From the NCBI GenBank assembly GCA_937922435.1, contig CAKZVT010000002.1:57290-121289 (forward strand): a stretch of 64,000 bases of DNA, written 5' to 3'. Under the pieces are notes generated by a model. That model saw only the letters and a program-made list of their open reading frames with translations, was not told the origin of the DNA and did not search any database. This stretch comes from an uncultured Prevotella sp. GTDB lineage: Bacteria; Bacteroidota; Bacteroidia; Bacteroidales; Bacteroidaceae. Within the stretch, counting starts at the first letter, position 1. Each line of letters starts with the position of its first letter. This document shows positions 34,787-43,589 of the stretch, in pieces. The translations under genes were made by a program, and so were the position numbers.

Positions 34787-35560
34787 ATGACAAAAACAAG
34801 ATTTGAAAGACCAGTATTACCGAAGGACGCGACAGAGGAAGATAGAAAGAAAGCAATGTTCGACGCCCTTTATTCACTCGACCTCTCGGATAAATTGGAA
34901 CGACGGGAGAACGACAAATTGAGCTATTTATCTTGGGCAAATGCTTGGGCAGAATTCAAAAGAGCCTATCCAAACGCCGAATACAGGATAATAAAAGACC
35001 CGACAACCAACCTGCCTTATTTCAATGACCCGAACATAGGACTTATTGTTTATACTGAGGTTACGGCAGATGGACAGACTTATGAAATGTGGCTGCCTGT
35101 GATGGATGCAAAGAACAAGGCGATGAAGGAACAACCATACACCTACCAAGTTTATGACAGCTACAAGAAAACCTACATTGAAAAGACAGTACAGGCAACA
35201 ACCATGTTCGATGTCAACAAGGCTATAATGAGGTGCCTGGTTAAAAACTTGGCCATGTTCGGGTTGGGGCTTTACGTTTATGCCGGAGAGGATTTGCACA
35301 ATGAAGAGAACTTTGTGGCGGAGAACAATTTGCAAAAGAAACAAACAACAAGAAGGACAAAGATTACTACTCATTCACATACGACCACCACAACTCAACA
35401 ATCAACTGACAAGTATTCGGGGATAAGGACTGCCCTTTCACTATGCAACGACAACACTTCCCTCATGAACCTTTACAGACAACATCAAAACGAGGTGGAG
35501 GGCAACGCTGAAATAAAGGCACTGTTCACCGAAAGGAAGAACCAGTTGAAGGCAGCATAA
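34787..35560 (+). CDS. DUF1071 (Sak-type) single-strand annealing protein
   Basis: A 257-residue protein with the DUF1071 core at about residues 40-170: KLSYLSWANAWAEFKRAYPNAEYRI, YTEVTADGQTYEMWLPVMDAKNKAM, then FDVNKAIMRCLVKNLAMFGLGLYVYAGEDL. This matches Sak/ERF-like recombinases that anneal complementary single strands during phage or plasmid recombination. The C-terminal part is a Thr/His/Lys-rich linker and a helical tail (ALSLCNDNTSLMNLYRQH) resembling those that bind SSB. The next gene encodes a RecB/Cas4-type nuclease, giving the usual annealase plus exonuclease pair. Confidence 0.85.
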   Translation: MTKTRFERPVLPKDATEEDRKKAMFDALYSLDLSDKLERRENDKLSYLSWANAWAEFKRAYPNAEYRIIKDPTTNLPYFNDPNIGLIVYTEVTADGQTYEMWLPVMDAKNKAMKEQPYTYQVYDSYKKTYIEKTVQATTMFDVNKAIMRCLVKNLAMFGLGLYVYAGEDLHNEENFVAENNLQKKQTTRRTKITTHSHTTTTTQQSTDKYSGIRTALSLCNDNTSLMNLYRQHQNEVEGNAEIKALFTERKNQLKAA

Positions 35561-35596
35561 GTTGAGTGAAGAGTGAAAAGTGAAGAGTGAAGAATT
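35561..35596 (+). repeat. GTGAAGA/GTGAAAA word repeat
   Basis: Right after the DUF1071 stop there are four units of AGTGAAGA/AGTGAAAA type. The same kind of word repeat is at 51543-51580 and, in related form, at 640 and 20614. Confidence 0.6.
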
Positions 35597-35653
35597 CATT
35601 TGCACTGGAAATTAAAAATCAAACAACAAAATAACAATTAAAAATCAACGGCA

Positions 35654-36586
35654 ATGAAAACGACAAGAATTGAATTGAAAGACAGCGGCGTTCTTTTCAA
35701 TAAGGAGCGTCACGAATATTGGCTGGGAGATAAACAGCTATCTGGAATAACGGGAATGCTACAAAGGCAACTGTTCCCTGATGAGTTCGACAATGTACCC
35801 GAAGGAATGTTACAAGAAGCAGCAAGGTATGGTACTGAAATACATGAGAGTATAGAGCTTTTTGATTCAAGCTGGATAAACGACGGGACACAAGAGGTAC
35901 AGGATTATATCAGTTTGTGCCAAGAAAACAACCTTGTACATGAAAGGTCTGAATACACGGTTACTGACGGGGAGAACTGGGCAAGCAACATAGACAAGGT
36001 TTACAGAAGCTCGGATGATACATTCTCTCTTGGCGACATCAAGACTTACGGAACTATGACATCGGAGAAGTTGGAAAAAGCGAGGTGGCAGTTATCAATC
36101 TACGCCTATTTCTTCAAGCTACAAAACAAGGGTGCAAAGATTGACAGACTCTTTATCCTCCATATCCGTAACAAGGCAAAGCAGGACGGAACATTTGACC
36201 ATATATGCAACATCCTACCTATAGAGAGAATACCATCAGACATCTGCAAGGAGCTTCTTGATACGGACTTAATGGGAAAACAATTCGTAAATCCTTATTC
36301 CATCCCCGAAAAGTACAGGGAACAGGAGAACTACATCAGACAGCTAATCCAAACAAAGAACGAAACAGAGGCAAGACTAAGCGAAATCAAGTCCGAAATA
36401 CTTGAAGACATGGAAAGTAAGGGAGTGAAAACATGGGATACTGGCACAATGCGGTTGACGAGAAAACTTCCGACTACAAGGCTATCGTTCAACGCCAATA
36501 AATTCAAGGCAGACCATCCGGAGCTTGACTACTCACCATACGAGAGGACTTCAAACGTTTCGGGCAGCTTGCTTATTGCTGTATAA
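35654..36586 (+). CDS. PD-(D/E)XK nuclease, RecB/Cas4-like
   Basis: A 310-residue nuclease. The catalytic core is visible: GTEIHESIELF (His64 region), HERSEYTV (Glu98/Glu100), NIDKVY (Asp114), FSLGDIKTYG (Asp128, Lys130) and the downstream QLSIYAYFF (Gln146, motif III of RecB-type folds). This is the layout of phage exonucleases that resect DNA for a partner annealing protein, here the DUF1071 protein one gene upstream. No cysteine cluster for an iron-sulfur site is seen, unlike Cas4. The C-terminal 100 residues form a helical domain (QLIQTKNETEARLSEIKSEI). A strong terminator follows. Confidence 0.82.
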   Translation: MKTTRIELKDSGVLFNKERHEYWLGDKQLSGITGMLQRQLFPDEFDNVPEGMLQEAARYGTEIHESIELFDSSWINDGTQEVQDYISLCQENNLVHERSEYTVTDGENWASNIDKVYRSSDDTFSLGDIKTYGTMTSEKLEKARWQLSIYAYFFKLQNKGAKIDRLFILHIRNKAKQDGTFDHICNILPIERIPSDICKELLDTDLMGKQFVNPYSIPEKYREQENYIRQLIQTKNETEARLSEIKSEILEDMESKGVKTWDTGTMRLTRKLPTTRLSFNANKFKADHPELDYSPYERTSNVSGSLLIAV

Positions 36587-36617
36587 GAAGAAAGACAAAC
36601 ACAACCCACTAATCAAG

Positions 36618-36669
36618 GGCGGGGCATTTCACTGAAAATAAAAGAACGGTGGAGTGTCCTGCCTTTTTT
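36618..36669 (+). terminator. Strong hairpin after the nuclease gene
   Basis: GGCGGGGCATTTCAC (36618-36632) pairs along all 15 positions, with wobbles, with GTGGAGTGTCCTGCC (36649-36663), followed by six T. It lies 32 bases after the stop. Confidence 0.85.
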
Positions 36670-36712
36670 CGTTTTATCAAATTCAGGTTAAACCATTAAA
36701 AACAGAACGACT

Positions 36713-38089
36713 ATGTTATACTACAATTTCGACGGATACGAAGGCTTCAACTGCCGCTTCGGAATAATCGAACATGACAACGGGAAGAAAACAAGAAGGA
36801 ACAAGATTCTGCTCGACTTCATAAAGGACAGAAACTTACTAAGGAAAACAATACGAACCAGCAATTTCTCGCTTCTCAACATTTCCAACATGGCGGACCT
36901 CAAGAAAATAATGTTTGAGAAGATTATGGATTCAGGCGAGGATGATGGCTTACAATATGAAGTAAACCTGATTAACTATACCTTCCGTTCAGGCAAATAT
37001 GAAACCGACAAGTACAACGGGATATGTGAAGACGGTGATTCAAGGTCTTGCAGGTACATAAACCATGCCAACGGTAATAAAGTGTTCAAGATGAAAGCCG
37101 GGAAGTTCATTCGCCATTTAATCATGGAAACCTCTTTCGGAAGGACATTACCGGAGAGCGTAATAATCTACCTACAGGAATGCTTTACACAGGACTGGCA
37201 GGCTTTCTCACTTTCAACCCAACCGAAAGAAAACCGTTTGTTCGTTGATGATAAATTCAATGATATTTATGACTCGGGTGAATGCGAGGGTGACTTCTAT
37301 TCATGCATGACAGACAAAGGCTATCATTGTTTCTATCGCGACTCGGTTGACGCAAGTGCCGCCTATTTGAAGAACGAAGATGGAAAAATCATAGCGAGAT
37401 GTGTAATCTTCAACAAGGTTTATGAGGAAGGAACGGATAAAATCTGGAGACTTGCAGAAAGACAGTACTCAACCAACCAGGACGACGTGTTGAAACGTGC
37501 CTTGGTGAACGCCCTGATAATTGGGGGCTACATTGACGGTTACAAGCAAGTTGGATATGACTGCCACCATTCAAGGAGCTTTGTTGACATATATGGTAAT
37601 TCGTTGGAAGACAAGAAATTCTACATCGACTGCGACTTGGGTACTGAGGACACCCTTTCATACCAGGACTCCTTCAAGTGGTACGATATGTCGGAAGGAA
37701 GAGCATACAACTACGAGGTAAACGGCTACGACTACGAGCTTGACACCACCGACGGAAGTATTGACGGGTATGAGGAGAACGATGACGAAAGCTATGACGA
37801 ATTCCATGAATGTTATGGTGACTTCGATACTACGATTGTAATGTACCACGGAAGGGAATACAGTTGCAGTGTTGACGACCTTGGAGAGTTTGTTTGGATA
37901 GACTCCGAGGAAATGTACTACCACGAGAGTGATGTTGACCGTTGTCCTTGGTGCGGCGAATGGTTTGTTAAGGATGACGGACATGAATCGGAAGTGACAG
38001 GTAGCTGCTATTGTTCGGAAGAATGCAAGGAGAAGGCGGAGGATTGTTATATCTCCGAGAATAAGCAAATGGAACTTAAGGTCGCATAA
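36713..38089 (+). CDS. Hypothetical protein with C-terminal zinc ribbon
   Basis: A 458-residue protein. I do not recognise the main body, which has many aromatic and acidic residues (EGDFYSCMTDKGYHCFYRDS, NALIIGGYIDGYKQVGYDC, and an acidic stretch DGYEENDDESYDEFHECYGD). The C-terminus carries a clear zinc-binding motif, CPWCGEWF followed by CYCSEECKEKA. Proteins of this shape are frequent on Bacteroidota plasmids and phages. It sits in the recombination block between a nuclease and a peptidase gene, with its own flanking hairpins. Function unknown; nucleic-acid binding is suggested only by the zinc ribbon. Confidence 0.7.
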   Translation: MLYYNFDGYEGFNCRFGIIEHDNGKKTRRNKILLDFIKDRNLLRKTIRTSNFSLLNISNMADLKKIMFEKIMDSGEDDGLQYEVNLINYTFRSGKYETDKYNGICEDGDSRSCRYINHANGNKVFKMKAGKFIRHLIMETSFGRTLPESVIIYLQECFTQDWQAFSLSTQPKENRLFVDDKFNDIYDSGECEGDFYSCMTDKGYHCFYRDSVDASAAYLKNEDGKIIARCVIFNKVYEEGTDKIWRLAERQYSTNQDDVLKRALVNALIIGGYIDGYKQVGYDCHHSRSFVDIYGNSLEDKKFYIDCDLGTEDTLSYQDSFKWYDMSEGRAYNYEVNGYDYELDTTDGSIDGYEENDDESYDEFHECYGDFDTTIVMYHGREYSCSVDDLGEFVWIDSEEMYYHESDVDRCPWCGEWFVKDDGHESEVTGSCYCSEECKEKAEDCYISENKQMELKVA

Positions 38090-38096
38090 CACTGAA

Positions 38097-38154
38097 AAGG
38101 GAGGAAACTGTGATGAAAAAACAACAAAACAAAAACATCATGGCTTCCTCCTTT
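38097..38154 (+). terminator. Long hairpin after the zinc-ribbon protein gene
   Basis: AAGGGAGGAAACTGTGATG (38097-38115) pairs at 18 of 19 positions, with wobbles, with CATCATGGCTTCCTCCTTT (38136-38154). The T run is short, so it may be a leader structure of the peptidase gene as much as a terminator. Confidence 0.65.
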
Positions 38155-38214
38155 AATCTCTCTTCAAGTTAAATCAAAATCAAATTCAACAACAAAACAA
38201 AAAACGTAAAAAAT

Positions 38215-39189
38215 ATGGATTTCAAATTATTAAAACAGCTTTATAAAATCCACTCAAAGTCAGGATACGAGGGCAAGATTATTTCCTTCGTCTGCAAGTG
38301 GATAAACAAAAACATACAAAACGTGAAGATAGACCTCGACTGGAACATGGGGAACATCTATATGACGAAGGGAACATCAGATACATATCCCTGTATGGTT
38401 GCTCATTTGGATCAGGTACAGAAATATCATCCTACAGACTTCACGGTAATTGAAACCAAGGACTTATTGTTTGGTTATAGTCCCAAAGAAAGGAGTTTTT
38501 GCGGTCTGGGTGCTGATGATAAAAACGGTGTATGGTTATGCCTTCAATGCCTCCAGAAATTTAACGAAATAAAAGTTGCATTCTTTGTAGGTGAGGAAGT
38601 TGGTTGCATCGGAAGCAGTAAGGCAAACATGGATTTCTTTAACGACTGCCGCTTTGTAATACAGCCGGACAGGAGGGGATGCTCAGACATTATAACTCAT
38701 ATCGGATTCATGGACATTTGCTCGGACGATTTCATAAAGGACATAACGCCTGAAAAGTTTGGCTATACACCGACCGACGGAATGATGACCGACGTGGAGC
38801 AACTGAAGGAAAACGGACTGAATGTTTCCTGCATCAATCTCTCTTGCGGCTATTATGAACCACATACCGATAACGAGTTTACCGACAAGAACGACCTGAT
38901 GAAATGTTTGGACTTCATTGAGCACATAATCACACATTGCACCAAGGTATATCCTCATGAGCCGGGACAGATGAAAGGTTATGACTGCCAGTTGGTATGG
39001 TGGGAACAGTACGAGGAGATGTATGAACTGGTAAGGGATTCGCTTATTTCAGACCCAACATTGACACCTGCCGACCTTCATTCCTTTTATCATGAGGAAT
39101 ACCCCTTGCTCGGACTTGACGATTTTGCGATGATATGTGACGATGCGATGGCCGAACTCTATTATGAAAGGAATGAGGATGTCGCTTAA
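38215..39189 (+). CDS. M20/M42-type metallopeptidase
   Basis: A 324-residue zinc peptidase with the complete ligand set of the M20 clan: AHLDQV (His64, Asp66), GLGADDKNG (bridging Asp101/102), GEEVG (Glu127 general base, Glu128), QPDRRG (Asp152) and EPHTDNEF (His217). The pattern is closest to PepT-like tripeptidases but lacks the inserted dimerisation domain of the usual length, so the protein is smaller than PepT (about 410). It is cytoplasmic, without a signal peptide. Finding such an enzyme in the recombination block of a mobile element is unusual; it could process peptides, a modified cofactor or an inhibitor. A hairpin leader precedes it. Confidence 0.8.
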   Translation: MDFKLLKQLYKIHSKSGYEGKIISFVCKWINKNIQNVKIDLDWNMGNIYMTKGTSDTYPCMVAHLDQVQKYHPTDFTVIETKDLLFGYSPKERSFCGLGADDKNGVWLCLQCLQKFNEIKVAFFVGEEVGCIGSSKANMDFFNDCRFVIQPDRRGCSDIITHIGFMDICSDDFIKDITPEKFGYTPTDGMMTDVEQLKENGLNVSCINLSCGYYEPHTDNEFTDKNDLMKCLDFIEHIITHCTKVYPHEPGQMKGYDCQLVWWEQYEEMYELVRDSLISDPTLTPADLHSFYHEEYPLLGLDDFAMICDDAMAELYYERNEDVA

Positions 39190-39256
39190 TCGAATATCAT
39201 GCTCTCTTATATCGCTGAATACCAACCATTTAACACGAAAAAATAATCAACAAACC

Positions 39257-39340
39257 AAAAGACGGCAAACGAGGCTCTAAAACATGGCCTATTGGAATGC
39301 AAAACAGGGTCTTTTACAAACTGATTGACGGTCTTTTATA
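39257..39340. repeat. Dispersed repeat, AAAGACGGC...GACGGTCTTTT type
   Basis: AAAAGACGGCAAAC (from about 39257) and TTGACGGTCTTTT (ending near 39338) bracket words ACATGGCCTATTGG and GTCTTTTACAAACTG. These match the words of the repeats at 21707, 50371 and 53462, showing that the family occurs in accessory as well as core DNA. Confidence 0.55.
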
Positions 39341-39417
39341 ATTCGGATGGTTTTCAGTGTAATCTTAATCAACAAAACATCAAATTCAAGACAACAAAAA
39401 ACAAGACAACAAAGATT

Positions 39418-39768
39418 ATGGACACGACAGGAAACAAGCCTTCAATGGCAAGATACATTTGGAGAATATTCCAACATAGTGCAATCCCTTTAAGTTGGGG
39501 TATATGCTTTGCTTCGGTCAGGACTTTAAGTAATGGCACGGAGTTTCATGTACAGGGATTCAAGATGACGGGTTATGTAAGAGTCGAGTATGATGAAGGT
39601 TCCGATACGTTCACAGTTACCCTTACTCCTGACGACAATCTCAAAAACAGAATTACAATAGAAAACGTTTATCTTGACAACCTCATTTCGGTAATAGACG
39701 AAAACGTGGAATATTGCGAAAATTATGAAACCAAGGTAAAACAATGGCTAAGGAAACAAGCGGTCTGA
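39418..39768 (+). CDS. Hypothetical protein
   Basis: A 116-residue protein. ATG 39418 (MDTTGNKPSMARYIWRIF) is chosen; the frame extends upstream to 39325 but through repeat sequence. The centre is a beta-rich fold (VRVEYDEGSDTFTVTLTPDD) and the C-terminal third is helical (NLISVIDENVEYCENYETKVKQWL). No family recognised. It belongs to a run of small plus-strand genes between the peptidase and the DUF4143 ATPase. Confidence 0.55.
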   Translation: MDTTGNKPSMARYIWRIFQHSAIPLSWGICFASVRTLSNGTEFHVQGFKMTGYVRVEYDEGSDTFTVTLTPDDNLKNRITIENVYLDNLISVIDENVEYCENYETKVKQWLRKQAV

Positions 39769-40000
39769 TTATAGGATATTTGAGCTTTTACAAAATTACA
39801 GTTACAGGAGAAAAACAAATAAACGAAAAATCACATTCTGTAAAACTTCGATTTTTGGTAAATACTTGAATACCTGAAAGACAAAACTCTCTTATATGCA
39901 GGGATATGTGAAAACGGTAAATGTGACAAAAGACCGAAAATCACGTATCATTGTTTTTGTTATAACAGCAAGAAAAATCAATAAAACGACAACAGCAAAA

Positions 40001-40168
40001 ATGATTAGATACCACTTTAACATTACAATCAACGGCGTAAGGCTGAATGTCAACGTAAACGCCAATAACCAGATGACTGCCTTCGGAAAGGTGAAAAGGC
40101 TCTATCCAATGGCGACGAATATCCACTTAACACATACGGAAAGAACATGGAACCAAGGTATGTTATAA
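40001..40168 (+). CDS. Small hypothetical protein (55 residues)
   Basis: Starts at ATG 40001 (MIRYHFNITINGVRLNVNVN) and overlaps the following gene by 22 bases. It is a basic, beta-rich peptide with no recognised family; the upstream extension to 39896 looks like non-coding leader. The style (short, RYHFxITIxG start) resembles small proteins of Bacteroidota plasmids. Confidence 0.5.
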   Translation: MIRYHFNITINGVRLNVNVNANNQMTAFGKVKRLYPMATNIHLTHTERTWNQGML

Positions 40169-40380
40169 TCCTCGACTTCTGCATCGGTGCCTTGAACATT
40201 ATCAGGCTGACCGACGAGGAAGTAAAAGAAGCCGAACAATACGACGACTTCGAGGAATATCTGTCAACGTTGGAGGACAAATACGGCTTCAAGTTAAATA
40301 ATTGCCAGTGGATGACAACTGAGAACTTGAACGTTTACTGGTATGATAACGAACAGGAAGTAAGCCGGGAACAATTTTAA
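40147..40380 (+). CDS. Small acidic hypothetical protein (77 residues)
   Basis: A 77-residue acidic protein (MEPRYVIILDFCIGALNII, LTDEEVKEAEQYDDFEEYLSTLEDKYGF, NLNVYWYDNEQEV). No family recognised. It overlaps the previous small gene by 22 bases, implying coupled translation, and is followed 11 bases later by a terminator. Function unknown. Confidence 0.55.
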   Translation: MEPRYVIILDFCIGALNIIRLTDEEVKEAEQYDDFEEYLSTLEDKYGFKLNNCQWMTTENLNVYWYDNEQEVSREQF

Positions 40381-40390
40381 ATATCACAAG

Positions 40391-40430
40391 GAAGGATGGC
40401 TCTAAACGGCTGTCCTTCTTTTATTTTTTC
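40391..40430 (+). terminator. Terminator, copy 1 of a threefold repeat
   Basis: GAAGGATGGCT (40391-40401) pairs with GGCTGTCCTTC (40408-40418) around CTAAAC, then TTTTATTTTTTC. Nearly the same sequence recurs at 41897 and 43590. Confidence 0.8.
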
Positions 40431-40439
40431 ATGATATTT

Positions 40440-40469
40440 TTGTCATTTTTGGGAAAAAAAGTATCTTTG
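40440..40469 (+). promoter_or_regulatory. Promoter of the plus-strand DUF4143 ATPase gene
   Basis: TTG at 40440-40442, a 19-base spacer and TATCTTTG at 40462-40469 fit the Bacteroidota -33/-7 consensus. The ATG is 66 bases downstream. The promoter follows directly after a terminator, so the ATPase is an independent unit. Confidence 0.65.
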
Positions 40470-40534
40470 TACTGAAAAAACGGTCGACACTTACGACCAA
40501 AGTTTCAGTGATTGACGGATAAAACATTTTTATC

Positions 40535-41860
40535 ATGATAATAAATAGAAACGATTACATAGAGAAGTTGCTTGCTAAACGTTGGAATGGCAAGGTAAAA
40601 ATCATTACGGGGATAAGACGTTGTGGTAAGTCGTTCCTGCTTTCAACCCTTTACAAGAACCGGTTAATTGGGGAAGGCGTTGATGAAAATGATTTTATCG
40701 AAGTCGCCCTTGACAGAAAGTCTGACATGAAATACCGCAACCCTAATGTTTTGTACGACTATATTGTTGGACGTACAAGTGATACGGGAAGAAAATTCTA
40801 TGTCTTCATCGATGAAATACAACTGTCGTATAAAGTGAAAAACGGTGATGTAGAAGAATCTTTGGTGCCGGAAGAGGACAGAGAGATGCTTTATACCACT
40901 TTTTACGACATATTGAACGACTTAATGGCACGTCCAAATCTCGACGTGTATGTTACTGGGTCAAACTCTAAAATGCTGTCGAAAGATATTGTTACGAACT
41001 TTCGTGACAGGGGGTCTGAAATAAAAGTTTATCCATTGTCATTTGCCGAGTATTTATCAGTGTCGGGGTTGGAAAAGGCGGATGCGTTTGAGGAATACTT
41101 GACTTATGGAGGAATGCCTTTGACCGTGCTTGAACATGACGGAAGCGAGAAACGTAAATATCTTCAGGGACTTTTTTCGAATGTATATATTAAGGATATT
41201 GTAGAGCTTTACAAACTTAAGGACGATAGCATATTGGGTGTATTGGTGGATGTTCTCTCATCATCCGTCGGTTCGTTGACAAATCCGAATAAGCTGGTAA
41301 ATACTGCCGGTTCACTTATGGGAAAATCAATTTCATACAACACCGTTAAGAATTATCTTGACTACCTGGAGGACGCCTACCTTTTCCAAAGCGCCAAACG
41401 ATGGAACGTGAAAGGGCGTAAATATTTCGACAACATCCAGAAGTATTACGCAATGGACTTGGGATTGAGGAATGCAAGGTTGAATTTCAGACAGCAGGAA
41501 CGTTCACACTTGATGGAGAATATGATTTATAACGACTTAATCCGTAGGGGATATTCCGTTGATGTAGGAATTGTAGAGCTTACTCAGACAGTAGAAGGCA
41601 AGCGCAGGATGTCACAATACGAAATAGATTTTGTTGTCAACTTGGGAAGCAATAAGGTTTATATCCAGTCTGCATTGAATGTTGACACCCCCGAGAAAAA
41701 AGCACAGGAAACATTCTCGCTAAGGAACACCGGCGACTTCTTCAGGAAAATTGTAGTGTTGGACGGTAACAGCAAACTATGGACCGATGAAGATGGAGTA
41801 ACGTATATTGGCGTAATACCATTCTTATTGGAGGATATTGTAAAGGAGGTAATCCAATGA
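40535..41860 (+). CDS. DUF4143/AAA_14 ATP-binding protein
   Basis: A 441-residue AAA+ family protein. The N-terminal domain has Walker A GIRRCGKSFLL (residues 27-37) and a Walker B region YVFIDEIQL, with the sensor VTGSNSKMLS. The C-terminal DUF4143 domain contains the TYGGMPLTVLEHD segment, NTVKNYLDYLEDAYLFQSAKRW, KYYAMDLGLRNARLNF and YEIDFVVNLGSNKVYIQSA, a PD-(D/E)XK-like fold (DFVV near its end). Such proteins are very common in Bacteroidota and are mostly uncharacterised. It has its own promoter and terminator. A paralogue lies on the opposite strand at 42127. Confidence 0.88.
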   Translation: MIINRNDYIEKLLAKRWNGKVKIITGIRRCGKSFLLSTLYKNRLIGEGVDENDFIEVALDRKSDMKYRNPNVLYDYIVGRTSDTGRKFYVFIDEIQLSYKVKNGDVEESLVPEEDREMLYTTFYDILNDLMARPNLDVYVTGSNSKMLSKDIVTNFRDRGSEIKVYPLSFAEYLSVSGLEKADAFEEYLTYGGMPLTVLEHDGSEKRKYLQGLFSNVYIKDIVELYKLKDDSILGVLVDVLSSSVGSLTNPNKLVNTAGSLMGKSISYNTVKNYLDYLEDAYLFQSAKRWNVKGRKYFDNIQKYYAMDLGLRNARLNFRQQERSHLMENMIYNDLIRRGYSVDVGIVELTQTVEGKRRMSQYEIDFVVNLGSNKVYIQSALNVDTPEKKAQETFSLRNTGDFFRKIVVLDGNSKLWTDEDGVTYIGVIPFLLEDIVKEVIQ

Positions 41861-41896
41861 TATGAAAAGCTGCCATAAAGTGTTAACACTGAATGG

Positions 41897-41935
41897 GAAG
41901 GATGGCTCTAAACGGCTGTCTTTCTTTTATTTTTT
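41897..41935 (+). terminator. Terminator, copy 2 of a threefold repeat
   Basis: GAAGGATGGCT (41897-41907) pairs with GGCTGTCTTTC (41914-41924) around CTAAAC, followed by TTTTATTTTTTG. It differs from copy 1 by one base in the stem. It lies 37 bases after the ATPase stop. Confidence 0.8.
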
Positions 41936-42126
41936 GTCCTAAATAATTTAAATTAAGATGAAAAAATAATTGGATACGAATGTCCCCTTCTAAAATATAT
42001 TGTTTACTTATTGCAATAACCACAAATGTAGTATATTACCACCTTATGTAAAGCAGTAAATACTAAAGAAATGGCAAATATTAAACGTATATTAATTTAG
42101 ATGAATTGCTTACTTCATGGCAGGCA

Positions 42127-43380
42127 TTATATGTCAAGCGAGTTCTCGTTCAACAGGAAGTCGTAAACGCTCATTGTAGTTATACCAGCTTCATTGCGGT
42201 GGACCATTATATCGTCACCGGTAACTATGATTCGTTTGAAGAAATCGTCCACTTTCATTAACGAAGCCTCTTCCTGTTCGACTTTCTCCCTTGTAGGCAA
42301 AGAATACGCCGACTGCACATAATAACGTTTGCTGCCGAGGTTGCATACAAAGTCTATTTCCAATTGCACACGTTGCTGTTTGCCTTCAGGGTTTATCGTC
42401 CTTGTGGGAACAACGCCTACGTCAACGTTAAAGCCACGCATCAGCAGTTCGTTGTATATGGCGTTCTCCATCAAGTGCGTTTTCTCAGTCTGGCGGAAGT
42501 TCAACCTTGCGTTCCTAAGCCCCAAGTCGCAGAAATAATACTTGAACGGCGTGTCAATATAACGTTTGCCTTTTATGTCATACCGTGTGGCTTTCTCTAT
42601 CAGGAAGGCATCCTGGAGATAATCAAGGTATTTCTTTATCGTCGCACTGCTGATTTCCGTTTTCTTCACACTTTTAAACGTGTCTGCAAGTTTGTTCGGA
42701 TTGGTGAGACAACTGACGTTCGACGAAATGATGTCAAGCAGCTCTTCAAGGTCATCATCCTTCCGTATGTTATATCTGTCTTTAATGTCACGAAGGTAGG
42801 TTTCGGTAAACAGCGACTTAAGGAATTGTGATTTTTGCGCTTCCGTGGTATAGTCGAATATCTGTGGCAGGCCGCCGAATGTCATATATTCATCAAGTCC
42901 TTTCTGCACAGTTCCTTCATAAACGGACATATACTCCTTGAACGACAGCGGATACATCCTTATTTCATGGCCTCTTCCCCTGAACTCGGTTATAACGTCC
43001 TTTGAAAGAAGTCTGGCATTGCTCCCGGTCACATAGATGTCAACATTGCTCCTCCGCAAAAAGCTGTTCAATACGTCGGCAAAATCATCGACCAATTGGA
43101 TTTCGTCAAGAAGGAAATAGTGCATACCATTATCCATTATGCTTTTGTCAAGGTATTGATAAAGTTCATCCGGATTACGGAGTTTCCTGTTTTGGAAGCT
43201 ATCAAGATCCACCTTTATGATATGAGACACGTCAACACCAATATTGAGCAGGTTATTATAAAACAGGTTGAACAACAGGTAAGACTTGCCGCACCTTCTT
43301 ATACCAGTGATTATCTTAACGAAGCCGGTATGCCTCATTGCCTCCAATTCTGAGAGGTATCTATCGCGTTTTATTTCCAT
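42127..43380 (-). CDS. DUF4143/AAA_14 ATP-binding protein, second copy
   Basis: A 417-residue paralogue of the protein at 40535, on the opposite strand. It shows Walker A GIRRCGKSYLL, HYFLLDEIQLVDDF, VTGSNARLLS, TFGGLPQIFDY, ATIKKYLDYLQDAFLIEKATRY, KYYFCDLGLRNARLNF and LEIDFVCNLGSKRYYVQSAYS, in the same order as its neighbour. The two proteins are clearly related but well diverged, so this is an old duplication or separate acquisition rather than a recent copy. A TATCTTTG box lies upstream at 43423-43430. Confidence 0.88.
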   Translation of the reverse strand: MEIKRDRYLSELEAMRHTGFVKIITGIRRCGKSYLLFNLFYNNLLNIGVDVSHIIKVDLDSFQNRKLRNPDELYQYLDKSIMDNGMHYFLLDEIQLVDDFADVLNSFLRRSNVDIYVTGSNARLLSKDVITEFRGRGHEIRMYPLSFKEYMSVYEGTVQKGLDEYMTFGGLPQIFDYTTEAQKSQFLKSLFTETYLRDIKDRYNIRKDDDLEELLDIISSNVSCLTNPNKLADTFKSVKKTEISSATIKKYLDYLQDAFLIEKATRYDIKGKRYIDTPFKYYFCDLGLRNARLNFRQTEKTHLMENAIYNELLMRGFNVDVGVVPTRTINPEGKQQRVQLEIDFVCNLGSKRYYVQSAYSLPTREKVEQEEASLMKVDDFFKRIIVTGDDIMVHRNEAGITTMSVYDFLLNENSLDI

Positions 43381-43422
43381 GCTATTTCAGATTTGTGACT
43401 ATATTGCCGGATATTTGCAGTA

Positions 43423-43430
43423 CAAAGATA
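43423..43430 (-). promoter_or_regulatory. -7 box of the minus-strand ATPase gene
   Basis: TATCTTTG on the minus strand, 43 bases before the ATG at 43380. The -33 element is not clear. Confidence 0.5.
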
Positions 43431-43589
43431 CTCCAATTTTTCCAAAGAGCCAAACGTCTATTTCATATTTGTGGCATCTTGTCCATATTTATAAAATAAA
43501 AATCGGAAGTGCTTAAAATATGGCTAAATAATCGTTAATGGCCAAAAAGCAACGGATGAAATGTCAGCAAATCTTGCTTAATATTACAC

